Origin: Variovorax sp. YR216
GTDB taxonomy: Bacteria > Pseudomonadota > Gammaproteobacteria > Burkholderiales > Burkholderiaceae_C
Length of the DNA: 64,000 bases
Direction of reading: 5' to 3'
NCBI RefSeq assembly: GCF_900107745.1
Contig: NZ_FNRO01000002.1
Location: 496,001-560,000, forward strand
In this document: in pieces, positions 11,325 through 20,984 of the stretch
How positions within the stretch are numbered: position 1 is the first letter of the stretch
How the letters are laid out: every line of letters begins with the position of its first letter
Program-made: the position numbers and the translations under genes
The notes under the pieces: model-generated
What the model was told of the DNA's origin: nothing
The model's input: the letters and a program-made list of their open reading frames with translations, nothing else
Database searches by the model: none

Positions 11325-12331
11325 GCCTCCGCGGTGCGCACGCTGCGCGCCGCCCGCACCGCACGCAAGGTCGCGCGCGCCACCACCTCGGCGGCCAGTG
11401 CGCTCAACACCGTCATGCCCGGCGCGTCGCCCTGCAGCGGAACGCGGCCGGTGGCGAGCGCGAACAGCGTGTCGCCGTCGCTCATCGTGTGCACCGGGTT
11501 GATCGCGCGTGCGAGCCCGTCATGCGCAGCGGTCGCGAGCCGGTTCGCCTGCACCTTGGTGAGCACCGCGTCGGTCGCGACCACCCCCAGCGTGGTGTTG
11601 GTGCCCGCGAGCAGCGGCGTCGGCAGATGCCCGCGCAGCAGTGCACGGCGCGTGTCGAGAAGGGACTTGCCGTCCTCCGTGCGTGCGCCCGCGACGACCC
11701 GGCCCGTATCGGGGTCGATCACGTCGCCAAGCGCATTGCAGGCGATCAGCGCACCCACCGTCACGCCGTTGACCTTGACCGAGGCGGTGCCGATGCCGCC
11801 CTTCATCGCGCGATGCACGCCGAACAGCTTGCCCACGAGCGCGCCGCTGCCGGCGCCGACATTGCCTTCGGCCGGTGCTGCCGACGAAGCGGCCTCGCAG
11901 GCCGCATAGCCGGCCGCTGCGTCGGGACGGATGCGCGCATCGCCGACCGGCAGGTCGAACAGCACGGCGGCGGGAATGATCGGCAGCGTGCCATAGCGGA
12001 CATCGAGGCCGATGCCGTGCTCTTCGAGCCAGCGCGTCGCGCCGTCGGCTGCGGCCAGCCCCCACGCGCTGCCGCCGGCCAGCATCACCGCATGAATGTG
12101 CTGCACGAAGTTGCCGGGCGCGAGCAGATCGGTCTCGCGGGTGCCGGGTGCGGCGCCGCGAACATCCACCCCAGCCACCGCGCCGTCGCGGGCCAGGATC
12201 ACGGTGCAGCCGGTGGGGCGGCGGGTGTCGGAGAAATGGCCGACCTCGATGCCGGCAACGTCGGTGATGGCGCCCTCGTAAGGGGCGGGGGAGGAGGGGG
12301 AATCGGGCATCCGAAGATTATGGTTGTTCAT
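11294..12331 (-). CDS. P1 family peptidase (L-aminopeptidase/D-esterase type)
   Basis: A member of the DmpA/NylC superfamily (S58), N-terminal nucleophile hydrolases that cleave themselves into two chains. It has 345 residues from ATG 12331. Recognisable blocks are TDVAGIEVGHFSDTRRPTGCT, LAGGSAWGLAAADG and EGNVGAGSGA. The expected autocleavage site is Asn245-Thr246 in the sequence AGTNTTLGVVATDA, resembling NylC (Asn-Thr) rather than DmpA (Gly-Ser). GAGG lies just before ATG 12331; ATG 12310 (MPDSPSSPAP) is an alternative start without a clear ribosome site. There is no signal peptide. It is divergent from the MerR gene. The natural substrate is unknown. Confidence 0.85.
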   Translation of the reverse strand: MNNHNLRMPDSPSSPAPYEGAITDVAGIEVGHFSDTRRPTGCTVILARDGAVAGVDVRGAAPGTRETDLLAPGNFVQHIHAVMLAGGSAWGLAAADGATRWLEEHGIGLDVRYGTLPIIPAAVLFDLPVGDARIRPDAAAGYAACEAASSAAPAEGNVGAGSGALVGKLFGVHRAMKGGIGTASVKVNGVTVGALIACNALGDVIDPDTGRVVAGARTEDGKSLLDTRRALLRGHLPTPLLAGTNTTLGVVATDAVLTKVQANRLATAAHDGLARAINPVHTMSDGDTLFALATGRVPLQGDAPGMTVLSALAAEVVARATLRAVRAARSVRTAEAYFPSAADLA

Positions 12332-12412
12332 GTGCCTCATTTGCAGGCAACTCAGCGGCAACCCGCATGGAATGGACCTGCAGCACCTGCTGTCCTCGCG
12401 CAACCCACAACG

Positions 12413-12421
12413 TTATCCACA
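12413..12421 (+). promoter_or_regulatory. Isolated perfect DnaA-box sequence
   Basis: TTATCCACA, the E. coli consensus DnaA box, lies in the 188-base divergent region between the P1 peptidase and the MerR-type regulator. There is no cluster of boxes, dnaA/dnaN or AT-rich unwinding element, so this is not an origin. It could be a regulatory or titration site, or chance. Confidence 0.35.
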
Positions 12422-12519
12422 GAAGTCCGGTGTAACTCGGGACAAGGTCCGGCGTGAGTTGCCGAGCACGCCGCCTGCTGCGACCATCGGCTCCATCGAT
12501 GTCAAGCCCAAGTTTCACC

Positions 12520-12993
12520 ATGCCGGATGCAAACCATGCTGCGCAGGCCTCTTACCGTATCGGCGATGCCGCCGCTCGCAGCGGCGTAAGCGCCGCAAAT
12601 ATCCGCTACTACGAAAAGGAAGGGCTGATCACCCCGCAGGGACGCGCCGACAACAGCTACCGCGTCTACAGCGATGCCGACGTGCACCGCCTGCGCTTCA
12701 TTCGCCTGTGCCGCGCGATGGACATGTCGCTCGACGAGGTACGCACGCTGCTCGCGCTCGACCTGCGCAGCAAGGCCGATTGCGACGCGGCCTGCGTGAC
12801 GCTCGATGCGCATCTCGGCCATGTGCGCGAGCGCCTTCGCGAGTTGCGCTCGCTTGAAAAGGACCTGATCGCACTGCGCGACTGCTGCGACGGCACCGAT
12901 GCCGAGTGCCACATCATCGGAACGCTGCATGCGCGCGCCGACCGCGAATCGCCGCCCGACCCGCCGCGCGCGCGGGCCACGCGCCACGTGTGA
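12520..12993 (+). CDS. Cd(II)/Pb(II)-responsive MerR-family regulator (CadR/PbrR type)
   Basis: A metal-sensing activator of 157 residues. The N-terminal MerR helix-turn-helix reads YRIGDAAARSGVSAANIRYY, then comes a dimerisation helix and a metal-binding tail. Cysteines at 88, 123 and 130 reproduce the CadR/PbrR spacing (77/112/119, offset by an 11-residue N-terminal extension); further cysteines lie at 92 and 122. ATG 12520 is chosen; ATG 12499 would add seven residues. Regulators of this type normally sit beside a metal-exporting ATPase, which is absent here, so the target is presumably elsewhere. No MerR-type operator with a 19-20 base spacer was recognised upstream. Confidence 0.85.
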   Translation: MPDANHAAQASYRIGDAAARSGVSAANIRYYEKEGLITPQGRADNSYRVYSDADVHRLRFIRLCRAMDMSLDEVRTLLALDLRSKADCDAACVTLDAHLGHVRERLRELRSLEKDLIALRDCCDGTDAECHIIGTLHARADRESPPDPPRARATRHV

Positions 12994-12997
12994 ATCT

Positions 12998-14005
12998 TCA
13001 GCGGCCGCGCGCCGGCAGCGGCATCTTCTTCTCGCTCATCACGTCGCGAAGAATCGCCGGGTCGTCGGTGATGATGCCGTCCACGGCCCAGTCGATCAGC
13101 CGGATCATGTCCGCGCGCTCGTTCACGGTCCAGGGCAACACCTGCAGGCCCATCGCATGCGCTTCCTTGACGAGCTCGGGCGTGAGTTCCTTGAACGCCG
13201 GCGACCAGATGACCTTGCCCGGGCCACCGCCCGCTGCAGCCTTCACGAGGCGCGGCGCGGAGCCGAAGTCCTCTAGGCGCAACCCTGCCGTCCAGCGGCT
13301 GTCGCGCAGGGTGCGGCTGGTGGTGAGGTAGGCGCGCTGGATTTGCGGCGCCTGGTCACGCACCAGCGCGAGCGTGCGCCAGTCGAAGCTCTGGATGGTC
13401 ACGCGCTGCGCCATGCCGGCCTTGTCGATCTCTGCCAGCAGCGCGCGCACCATGCGTTCGGGCGACGCGGTTTCGTCGGGCTGCGAGGGATCGACCTTGG
13501 TCTCGATGTTGAACCGCACCTGGTCCGCGCCTGCCGCGCGGACGCGCTCGAACAACGAGGCCAGCGTGGGGATGCGCTCGCCGTCGCGAACCAGTTGCTT
13601 CGAGAACTGCTTGCCGTAGTTGCTGTCCGGGTCGATGCGTCCCACGTCGTACGTTTGCAGCTGCGCCAGCGTCAGGGTGCGGATCGCCGGTCCGTTCGAC
13701 GGCAGAAAATTGCCCTGCGCATTGCGTGTGTGATCGGGGTTCAGCGACGTGTCGTGCGAGATCACCACGACATCGTCGGCGGTGAGCCCGATGTCCAGCT
13801 CGAGGGTGTTCACGCCCATGTCGATGGCGTTCGAGAACGCGGCCAGCGTGTTCTCCGGCATCAGTGCGCGACCCCCCCGATGCGCCTGCAGATCGATGGC
13901 CGCCCGCGGCGCGGGCGCCAGCGCCGTGCACCCCGCAACGGTGACTGCTGCCGCAATGAGCGCGCAGGCCGAGCCAGGAACACCGCGGAACCGCCTGGGG
14001 GTCAT
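12998..14005 (-). CDS. Glycerophosphodiester phosphodiesterase, lipoprotein
   Basis: Hydrolyses glycerophosphodiesters to sn-glycerol 3-phosphate and an alcohol. It has 335 residues. The signal sequence ends in the lipobox VAGC with lipidated Cys26. The TIM-barrel GDPD motifs are present: HRGGRALMPENT near residue 41 (catalytic His-Arg and Glu), LELDIGLTADDVVVISHD, and a C-terminal WTVNERADMIRLIDWAVDGIITDDP. Its start ATG overlaps the stop of the upstream DUF1439 gene (ATGA), so the pair is co-translated. The product should act in the periplasm, like GlpQ. It is convergent with the MerR gene, five bases apart. Confidence 0.9.
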   Translation of the reverse strand: MTPRRFRGVPGSACALIAAAVTVAGCTALAPAPRAAIDLQAHRGGRALMPENTLAAFSNAIDMGVNTLELDIGLTADDVVVISHDTSLNPDHTRNAQGNFLPSNGPAIRTLTLAQLQTYDVGRIDPDSNYGKQFSKQLVRDGERIPTLASLFERVRAAGADQVRFNIETKVDPSQPDETASPERMVRALLAEIDKAGMAQRVTIQSFDWRTLALVRDQAPQIQRAYLTTSRTLRDSRWTAGLRLEDFGSAPRLVKAAAGGGPGKVIWSPAFKELTPELVKEAHAMGLQVLPWTVNERADMIRLIDWAVDGIITDDPAILRDVMSEKKMPLPARGR

Positions 14006-14580
14006 CTCAGCTCTACCGTAATGGCGTCGTTCTGCACAGTGATGGCTCCGATCTCGTACGTCTTGCGTCCAACGGTCAGCTCCTCGGCAGTGAAGGTGCG
14101 CAGCGGCTGGTCGCGAAGCAGCTCCTGCGCGACGACGGCGCCGATCTGCTGGAGCCGCTCGGCATCGCGGCCGGTCACGCCCTGCAGTTCGAGCCGTTCC
14201 GCCTGTGGCTGATCGAGCCGCAGCGCGCGCGCGGGCGCATCGTACTTGAGCGCGCTGCTGACCGAGACAACGCCCTGTACGGTCGAGGGGCGCAGCAGCG
14301 GGCTGGTGATCGTGAGCGCCGCGGTGATCGCGGCGCGATTCGTCGCAGCGTCGAGCCCGAGCTGCGGATTGCTCAGGCTGACGGTGAAGATGTCCGCATA
14401 GCGCTTCTGCACCGGGAAATGCTTCGCGATCTGTGCTTCGAGTTCCTGCCGGCTCGCGGTGTATTCGCTGGTGAAGAAGTTGAAGCCCGCCACCGCCGCG
14501 AACGGCGCGGGCAAGACCGCGGCGCCCAGCAGCGCGCGCAGCATCAGACGGCGGGACGAGGAGGGGGAGCGGTTGCGCAT
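14002..14580 (-). CDS. DUF1439 (YceB-like) envelope protein
   Basis: A 192-residue protein with an N-terminal export signal containing twin arginines (SRRLMLRALLG), resembling a Tat signal, cleaved near AVAG. The mature part matches the DUF1439/YceB pattern as I recall it: FTSEYTASRQELEAQIAKHFPV, then alternating beta-strands that form a lipid-binding-like fold (ITAALTITSPLL, LELQGVTGRD). Function of the family is unknown. It is translationally coupled to the GDPD lipoprotein downstream, suggesting a shared role at the envelope or in lipid turnover. Confidence 0.7.
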   Translation of the reverse strand: MRNRSPSSSRRLMLRALLGAAVLPAPFAAVAGFNFFTSEYTASRQELEAQIAKHFPVQKRYADIFTVSLSNPQLGLDAATNRAAITAALTITSPLLRPSTVQGVVSVSSALKYDAPARALRLDQPQAERLELQGVTGRDAERLQQIGAVVAQELLRDQPLRTFTAEELTVGRKTYEIGAITVQNDAITVELR

Positions 14581-14635
14581 ACCGCTCCGAGCTTGCCACA
14601 GACGCCCGGGTTCCCGCCGCCCGGCGGTACGGGAC

Positions 14636-15401
<766 letters not shown>

Positions 15402-15418
<17 letters not shown>

Positions 15419-16055
15419 GGAATTTCCTCTCGAGGTTCTTGGCGTACAGGCTCACGGGAAAGCACAGCACGAAATAGAGCAGGGCGACGCAGCTGAACAC
15501 CACGAAGGGCTTGAAGGTCGCGTTCGAGATCATGCTGCCCGCCTTGGTGAGCTCGACGAAGCCGATCACCGATGCGAGCGCCGTGCCCTTGATGACTTGC
15601 ACCAGGAAGCCCACGGTCGGCGCGACCGCGATGCGTACCGCCTGCGGCAGGATCACGTGGCGCATCTGCTCGCCGAAGCCGAGGGCGAGGCTGCCGGCCG
15701 CCTCCCACTGGCCCTTGGGGATGGACGCCACGCAGCCGCGCCAGATCTCGGTGAGAAAGGCGCTGGTGTAGAGCGTCAGCGCCACCGATGCCGCCGTCCA
15801 CGCCGAGACGTCGACTCCGAAGAGCGCGATGCCGAAGTAGGCAAGAAAGAGCTGCATCAGGAGCGGCGTGCCCTGGAAGATCTGCACGTAGAAGCCGACG
15901 AGCCGCTGCGCCGCCCGCCCTCCGGAAAGCCGCAGGAAAAGCAGCAATGCACCGACCGCGCCGCCGCCCACGAAGGCGATCAGCGACAGCACGACCGTCC
16001 AGCGCAGCGCCATCAGCAGGTTGCGCAGGATGTCCCAGATGGAAAAGTCGCTCAT
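15402..16055 (-). CDS. Polar amino acid ABC transporter permease
   Basis: A His/Glu/Gln/Arg-type permease of 217 residues with several hydrophobic segments. The EAA-loop equivalent is WRGCVASIPKGQWEAAGSLALGF, shared with HisM/GlnP, and is followed by VILPQAVRIAVAPTVGF. It begins seven bases after the stop of the first permease and overlaps the ATPase gene downstream. The two permeases should form a heterodimeric channel. Confidence 0.9.
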
Positions 16056-16062
16056 GCGCGCC

Positions 16063-16725
16063 TCACCGTCCGAAGAACCAGCGCGGGCCGGCCCAGTTGA
16101 GCAGCCGCCGCGCGCCCATTGACAGCGCGAGGTAGATCACCGTCGCGATGATGAAAGCCTCGAACGCGCGGAAGTTGCGGCTCTGGATCAGGTTGGCGGC
16201 GTAGCTCAGTTCCTCGGTGGAGATCTGGCTGCACACCGCCGAGCCGAGCATCACGATGATGATCTGGCTCACCATCGCGGGCCACACCTTCTTCATCGCA
16301 GGCGGCAGCACCACGCGCGTGAACACCTGCACCCGGTTGAGCGCAAGGCTCACCGCCGCCTCGATCTGCCCGCGCGGCGTGGCCTCGATGCCAGCGCGGA
16401 TGATCTCGGTTGCGTATGCGCCGAGGTTCATCACCATCGCGATCACCGACGCTACCTCCGGCGAGAGCTTGAAGCCCGCCGCAGGCAGCCCGAAGAAGAT
16501 GAAGAAGAGCTGCACGATGAATGGCGTGTTGCGGATCAGCTCCACGTAGGCGCCGACGATCCAGCGCAGCCACGCCGGCCCGTTCGCTCGCGCCCAGGCG
16601 CAGGCGATGCCCACCACCATGCCGATTACCGTCGCGATCGCGGTCAGGCCCAGCGTCCACAGCACGCCCCTGGCCAGCAGGGGCCACTGGCCGAGAACGG
16701 CGCCGAAGTCGAATTCGATGCCCAT
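16063..16725 (-). CDS. Polar amino acid ABC transporter permease
   Basis: A 220-residue permease of the HisQ/GltJ type. The typical RNTPFIVQLFFIFFGLP block is near residue 68 and the coupling loop is RAGIEATPRGQIEAAVSLAL. It lies 12 bases downstream of the receptor gene on the same strand, so the order is receptor, permease, permease, ATPase. Confidence 0.9.
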   Translation of the reverse strand: MGIEFDFGAVLGQWPLLARGVLWTLGLTAIATVIGMVVGIACAWARANGPAWLRWIVGAYVELIRNTPFIVQLFFIFFGLPAAGFKLSPEVASVIAMVMNLGAYATEIIRAGIEATPRGQIEAAVSLALNRVQVFTRVVLPPAMKKVWPAMVSQIIIVMLGSAVCSQISTEELSYAANLIQSRNFRAFEAFIIATVIYLALSMGARRLLNWAGPRWFFGR

Positions 16726-16737
16726 GTGGCAGGCGGA

Positions 16738-17529
16738 TCAGACCGGCAGGTCGCCCGCCGGGCGGCCGAGCCACTTCTTCGCCATCGTGTCGAGCGTGCC
16801 GTCCTTCTTCGCGCTGGCGATGATCTCGTTGACCTTGGTCTTCAGCGCGTCCTCGCCCTTGGCGACGCCGATGAAGCAGGGGCTGTCCTTCAGCAGCAGC
16901 TTGTATTCGGCGCCGAGCTGCGGGTTCTTCTGCATCATGTCGCCCGCAACCGCCGCGCTGGTGGCGATGGTCTGCGTCTGGCCGGCGACGAAGGCGGCGA
17001 TCGTCGCGTTGTTGTCCTCGAAGCGCTTGAAGTCGACGTTGGGCGGCGCGACCTTGGCGAGCTCCTGGTCTTCCATCGCGCCGCGCGTCACCGCCACGCT
17101 CTTGCCGCCCATGTCGGCGAAGCTCTTGATGTTGAGGTTCTTCGACGCATAGACCGCCTGGAAGAAGGGCGCATAGGCGGCCGAGAAATCGATGACCTTC
17201 TCGCGCTCCGCGTTCTTGCCCAGCGTGGAGATCACGAGGTCCGCCTTGCGGGTCTGCAGATAGGGAATGCGATTGGCGCTCGTCACCGGCACCAGCTCGA
17301 CCTTGGTGCCCAGCTTGCTCGCGATGAGCTGTGCCATCTCGATGTCGAGGCCCTGCGGCGTCATGTTCTTGTCGACCGAGCCGTAGGGCGGGTAGTCGGT
17401 CGGTACCGCGATCTTGATGACCTTGGCCTTCAGGATGTGGTCGAGCGCGTTCTGTGCTTGCGCTGCGCCGGTGGCGAACAGCGCGCAACCGGCGAGGATC
17501 GCCGCGAACTGGCGCTTGGAAAACTTCAT
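16738..17529 (-). CDS. Polar amino acid ABC transporter substrate-binding protein
   Basis: Periplasmic family 3 receptor of 263 residues, with a signal peptide (MKFSKRQFAAILAGCALFAT to about AAQAQ) and the mature domain starting with KVIKIAVPTDYPPYG. The segment PQGLDIEMAQLIASKLG is characteristic of amino-acid receptors, as is the later DLVISTLGKNAEREKVIDFS block. An AGGAGCC ribosome site precedes the ATG. The first gene of the operon; a Bug receptor gene lies 72 bases upstream on the same strand. Confidence 0.9.
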   Translation of the reverse strand: MKFSKRQFAAILAGCALFATGAAQAQNALDHILKAKVIKIAVPTDYPPYGSVDKNMTPQGLDIEMAQLIASKLGTKVELVPVTSANRIPYLQTRKADLVISTLGKNAEREKVIDFSAAYAPFFQAVYASKNLNIKSFADMGGKSVAVTRGAMEDQELAKVAPPNVDFKRFEDNNATIAAFVAGQTQTIATSAAVAGDMMQKNPQLGAEYKLLLKDSPCFIGVAKGEDALKTKVNEIIASAKKDGTLDTMAKKWLGRPAGDLPV

Positions 17530-17601
17530 GGCATGGCTCCTGGGTAGGTCGGTGGAATTCGTCCGCCGACCGCACGCAAGAGCTGTGCCCAGGCGCCCGG
17601 C

Positions 17602-18567
17602 TCAGTCCATCCGTGCGCCGGACGCCTTCACCGCCTTTTCCCAGCGGGGCGTTTCGGTGACGAGGAACTTCGCGAATTCCTCGCTCCCCATGAAGGCCGG
17701 GTCGGCGCCCTGGCTCACCATGCGATCACGAATCTCGGGGTTGGTGAGCACCTGTCGGAACGCGTCGCTGAGCTTGGCGACCACGTCCTTGGGCGTGCCG
17801 GCCGGCGCGAGGAAGCCATAGAACCCGACGACCTCGAAGCCCTTCACGCCGGACTCGATGACGGTCGGCACATCCGGCAGGGCCGGGTTGCGCTTTGCAC
17901 TCGTGACCGCAATCGCGCGGACCTTGCCCTGCTTGTGATAGTTGGCTGCCTGCGGAATCGACTCGGCCATGAACTGCACCTGCCCGCCCATCAGGTCGGT
18001 GAAGGCCGGTGCGCTGCCCCGGTAGGGGATATGGACCATGTAGATGCCGGTCGCGCTCTTGAACATCTCGGGCACGAGATGGCTGATGCCGCCGTTGCCC
18101 GCCGAGCCGTAGTTGATCTGCCCCGGGCGCGCGCGGGCGTAATCGATGAACTGGTGCAGGTTGGTCACCGGCAGCGAAGGCGTCACCAGCAGCGCGAGCG
18201 GCTGCATCGCGGTGCGCGCGATCGGGGTGAAGTCCCTGAGGGTGTTGTAGGGCAGCTTGCTGTAGAGCGCGCCGTTGATGACCGCGACGCCGGTGTTGGC
18301 GAGCATCAGCGTGTAGCCGTCGGCCGGGCTCTTGGCGACCATTTCGGCGCCGACGGAGCCGCCCGCGCCGGGCTTGTAGTCGATGATGAGCGGCTGGCCC
18401 AGCACCGCCTGCAGCTTGTCGGCGAGCAGGCGGGCGTGCTGGTCGAGCGGCCCGCCGGCCGGGAAGCCGATGATGATCTTGATGGGCTTCTCGGGGTAGG
18501 CCGCAAAGGCCGCGGCCGATGCCGCGATGCACAGTGCGGCCGCGATGGCCTTGCGGGCGATGTTCAT
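17602..18567 (-). CDS. Bug-family tripartite tricarboxylate transporter receptor (TctC-like)
   Basis: Periplasmic solute receptor of 321 residues with a signal peptide cleaved near AAFAAYPEK. Family motifs are IKIIIGFPAGGPLDQHAR, PLIIDYKPGAGGSVGAE and YTLMLANTGVAVI, and the C-terminal part has the usual FLAPAGTPKDVV. Bug receptors typically bind carboxylates with high affinity and are far more numerous in these bacteria than TctAB permeases; none is encoded nearby. It could be expressed with the amino-acid importer downstream (72-base gap), but a functional link is not shown. Confidence 0.9.
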   Translation of the reverse strand: MNIARKAIAAALCIAASAAAFAAYPEKPIKIIIGFPAGGPLDQHARLLADKLQAVLGQPLIIDYKPGAGGSVGAEMVAKSPADGYTLMLANTGVAVINGALYSKLPYNTLRDFTPIARTAMQPLALLVTPSLPVTNLHQFIDYARARPGQINYGSAGNGGISHLVPEMFKSATGIYMVHIPYRGSAPAFTDLMGGQVQFMAESIPQAANYHKQGKVRAIAVTSAKRNPALPDVPTVIESGVKGFEVVGFYGFLAPAGTPKDVVAKLSDAFRQVLTNPEIRDRMVSQGADPAFMGSEEFAKFLVTETPRWEKAVKASGARMD

Positions 18568-18619
18568 GCTGCTTGTCTCCTCGTTGTGCGAGGGATCATA
18601 AACAGCGTGCGATGCTGCG

Positions 18620-19246
18620 CTAACGGCGATAGACCAGCATCAGATTGTTCGCCGGCATCTCGATCAGCCGCGTGCGTGCGAAAGCGCGCGCAGAAGCGGC
18701 GGCGTCGAGATCCTCTAGCCGCCGCAGCCCCCAGCGCGGATCGCGCGCCTTGAGCGAGGCGTCGAACGCTTCGTTCGACGGCGCGGTCTCCACGCCCTCG
18801 CGGCGCCATGGGCCATAGAGCATCAGCGGCGCGCCCTTGGGCAGGAGCCGCTGCGCGCCCGCGACCAGTCCGAGCGTCGCTTCCCACGGGCTGATATGCG
18901 CCATGTTGACGCACAGCATCGCATCGGCGGCATCGACCGGCCAATCCGTGGATGCAGCGTCGAGTGCGAGCGGAGGCAAGACGTTGTCGAGCCCAGCGCA
19001 CCAACTCGCGATCGAGCCAAGCGCACCCGGGTCCGGATCGGTCGGCTGCCAGATATGGCCGGGGAAAAGCTCCGCGAAGAAGGCGCAATGCTCGCCCGAT
19101 CCGCTCGCCACTTCGAGCACCTTGCCGGTGACCGGCAATTCCTCCTGCAGCACCTCGGCAATCGGCTCGCGGTTGCGCAAAGTGGCCGGCGCATGCTTGC
19201 GCTCCGCGCTATCGTTGCCGGGCAACCAGGGAGTGGGACCTTGCAT
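18620..19246 (-). CDS. DUF938 SAM-dependent methyltransferase-like protein
   Basis: A 208-residue member of the DUF938 family (class I methyltransferase fold). It starts at ATG 19246 (MQGPTPWLPGNDSAERKHAP); the SAM motif is LEVASGSGEHCAFFAELFP, followed by QPTDPDPGAL and the conserved NMAHISPWEAT and LYGPWRREG blocks. The open frame continues upstream into DNA of different character, which is not coding. The reaction catalysed by this family is unknown. It is 52 bases upstream of the Bug receptor gene on the same strand. Confidence 0.85.
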   Translation of the reverse strand: MQGPTPWLPGNDSAERKHAPATLRNREPIAEVLQEELPVTGKVLEVASGSGEHCAFFAELFPGHIWQPTDPDPGALGSIASWCAGLDNVLPPLALDAASTDWPVDAADAMLCVNMAHISPWEATLGLVAGAQRLLPKGAPLMLYGPWRREGVETAPSNEAFDASLKARDPRWGLRRLEDLDAAASARAFARTRLIEMPANNLMLVYRR

Positions 19247-19661
19247 TTCGGCCTCGCGAGAAAGTTGTTGTCTCGGCAGGAGTATCCCCGCGATGGGCAG
19301 AAGCCTCGTCGCTGGCAGCCAAAGGCCAGCAGCCTGTCGTGGCAGCACTCTGCGCAGCGCAATCCAAGGAGCCCGAGCCCACTGCGGACCTCCTTCAGGT
19401 GCCTGTGCGCGGGTCCGGCCGGCAGCTTGCGAGCGCCGCAATCAGGACAGCGGATGTCTCTTGAGGGCCCGTTGCGGTCATACGCGATTTGATGCGAAGC
19501 GGATGTTCAGGGCGACGACTTGATGGCGTGACGAACCTACCCGGCAGGCGCTTCGGACCAGGTCGATCTCGACCGTTTTGGCGCAACCCGACTTGCCAGC
19601 TTGCACGGGCTCTTTTGGTGCGCCGTTTCCGCGCGGATGAGAGGACGCGGGTGCGCTCGGG
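19247..19661. other. Non-coding segment beside the PF04392 gene
   Basis: I see no gene in these 415 bases. Neither strand carries an open frame that looks like a protein. On the minus strand, short frames include a piece reading MTATGPQETSAVLIAAL. On the plus strand, antisense text HSITSSTRCSSEEG begins here and runs into the PF04392 gene. Both resemble spurious ORFs that recur in Bradyrhizobium and related alphaproteobacterial genomes, as I recall. This may be the flank of a transferred segment. Confidence 0.35.
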
Positions 19662-20645
19662 TCACTCAATCACCTCATCCACGCGCTGCAGCAGCGAGGA
19701 AGGGATAGTGATGCCAAGCGCCGTTGCGGCCTTGAGATTGATCACCAAATGCAAGATGCTCGGTCGCCAGATCGGGAGGTCGCTCGGCTTGGCACCTTTG
19801 CAAATCTGATCGACATACGACGCCAATCGCCGGTAGGTCTCTCCATCATTGGCGCCATACGACATGAGCCCCCCATCCCGCACTTGCGAAGGCCACTCAT
19901 AAATCGCAGGCAGCCGATTTTTCGCGGCGAGGTCGACGATCTGCTTTCTGTCCCGCACAAAGAAAGAATGCCCACCGACCAAGAGGCCGTCGGGCCGCGC
20001 CGCGCTAATCGTCTCGAACGCGCCGTCGTAGTCGCCGGCTCGAACCTTGACGACTTTCAGTTCCACGCCGAGAGTCGAGGCGGCCTTCTCGGCCTCCTGC
20101 ACCTGAAGTTTCAGCCCAAAGCCGGGGTCGTCCGGAACGAGCAGAGCAAATCGCGTCGCTCGGGGCACCAATTCCCTGAGCATCTCCAGCCTCTTTCCCG
20201 CCAGTGTGCCATCCGGCGCGATCAGAACTCCCGTAACGTTTCCTCCCGGCCGACCGAGGCTTGGCACGAGACCGACCGCAATTGGATCGACGTTGCTCAG
20301 AAAGACGATCGGAATCGTGCTTGTCACATCTTTCAACGCCAAGACCGGCGATGAGCCGACGGCCACGATGACATCGGGACTGAGCTGCACCATTTCACGC
20401 GCACGTCCGGGAATCCGTTCGGGATCGTCGCCCGCGTGTCGCTCCTCGAAACTGAGGTTTTGGCCTTCGATGTAGCCCAACTCCCGCATCGGTTTCAGGA
20501 GAAAGTCGCCCCCCGAGATCGAGGGGGCACCTGCCCGGAGGATCCCGATGTGGCAGATTTTCCCCTTCGGTTGCGCTTGTGCGCCGCGAGACCCGGCGAG
20601 CAGCGTACCCGCGACGACCCGGGTGAACGTCCGGCGATCCAGCAC
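19662..20645 (-). CDS. ABC transporter substrate-binding protein, PF04392 (DUF534) family
   Basis: A 327-residue periplasmic binding protein of the uncharacterised ABC family PF04392. The start is taken as GTG 20645 (VLDRRTFTRVVAG), which gives an export signal with twin arginines cleaved near GAQA. The body contains KICHIGILRAG, the ELGYIEGQNLSFEERHA block and a typical C-terminus FVINLK-like stretch (LVINLKAATALGITIP) ending RVDEVIE, so it is full length. No permease or ATPase is nearby. Base composition and codon use look less GC-biased than neighbours. It is probably an imported gene. Confidence 0.8.
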   Translation of the reverse strand: MLDRRTFTRVVAGTLLAGSRGAQAQPKGKICHIGILRAGAPSISGGDFLLKPMRELGYIEGQNLSFEERHAGDDPERIPGRAREMVQLSPDVIVAVGSSPVLALKDVTSTIPIVFLSNVDPIAVGLVPSLGRPGGNVTGVLIAPDGTLAGKRLEMLRELVPRATRFALLVPDDPGFGLKLQVQEAEKAASTLGVELKVVKVRAGDYDGAFETISAARPDGLLVGGHSFFVRDRKQIVDLAAKNRLPAIYEWPSQVRDGGLMSYGANDGETYRRLASYVDQICKGAKPSDLPIWRPSILHLVINLKAATALGITIPSSLLQRVDEVIE

Positions 20646-20984
20646 TTGGACACCCCATTGACGAATGGATCTGCAACGATCGTACGCTCGGGCGGACCTC
20701 TCGGCCACAGTCGAGTGACTGCTTTCGGAATGTTGTCGCGTTGCTGCCCAATGTCTCCAATTGGCCGCATCCTGCCACAGCCGAGCCGGCGCTACAGGGC
20801 CCATCACGGTCTTTCGGCTTCGTCCCAAGCATGTCCGCAATGCAAGTGATGCTGACATAGCCAGTCGAGGCGCGTCGAAGCCGGCGGGCGCTATAGCGGT
20901 TCCTGATTGAGCATCCGAATGTGGGTGCTTCGCGATGCCGCCTGCCCGCCGCATACAGTTTCGAACAAGTGGCACGCGAGTGCC
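20646..20984. other. Non-coding segment between PF04392 gene and aminotransferase remnant
   Basis: About 340 bases without a supportable gene. The open frames extending the PF04392 gene upstream lack family similarity, have no ribosome site and contain low-complexity residues. I see no tRNA, terminator or clear promoter. Part of it probably holds the promoter of the PF04392 gene. Confidence 0.4.

Noticed and set aside
12413-12421. Replication origin suggested by the DnaA box
   Set aside because: Single box, no AT-rich unwinding element and no dnaA, dnaN or parAB genes.
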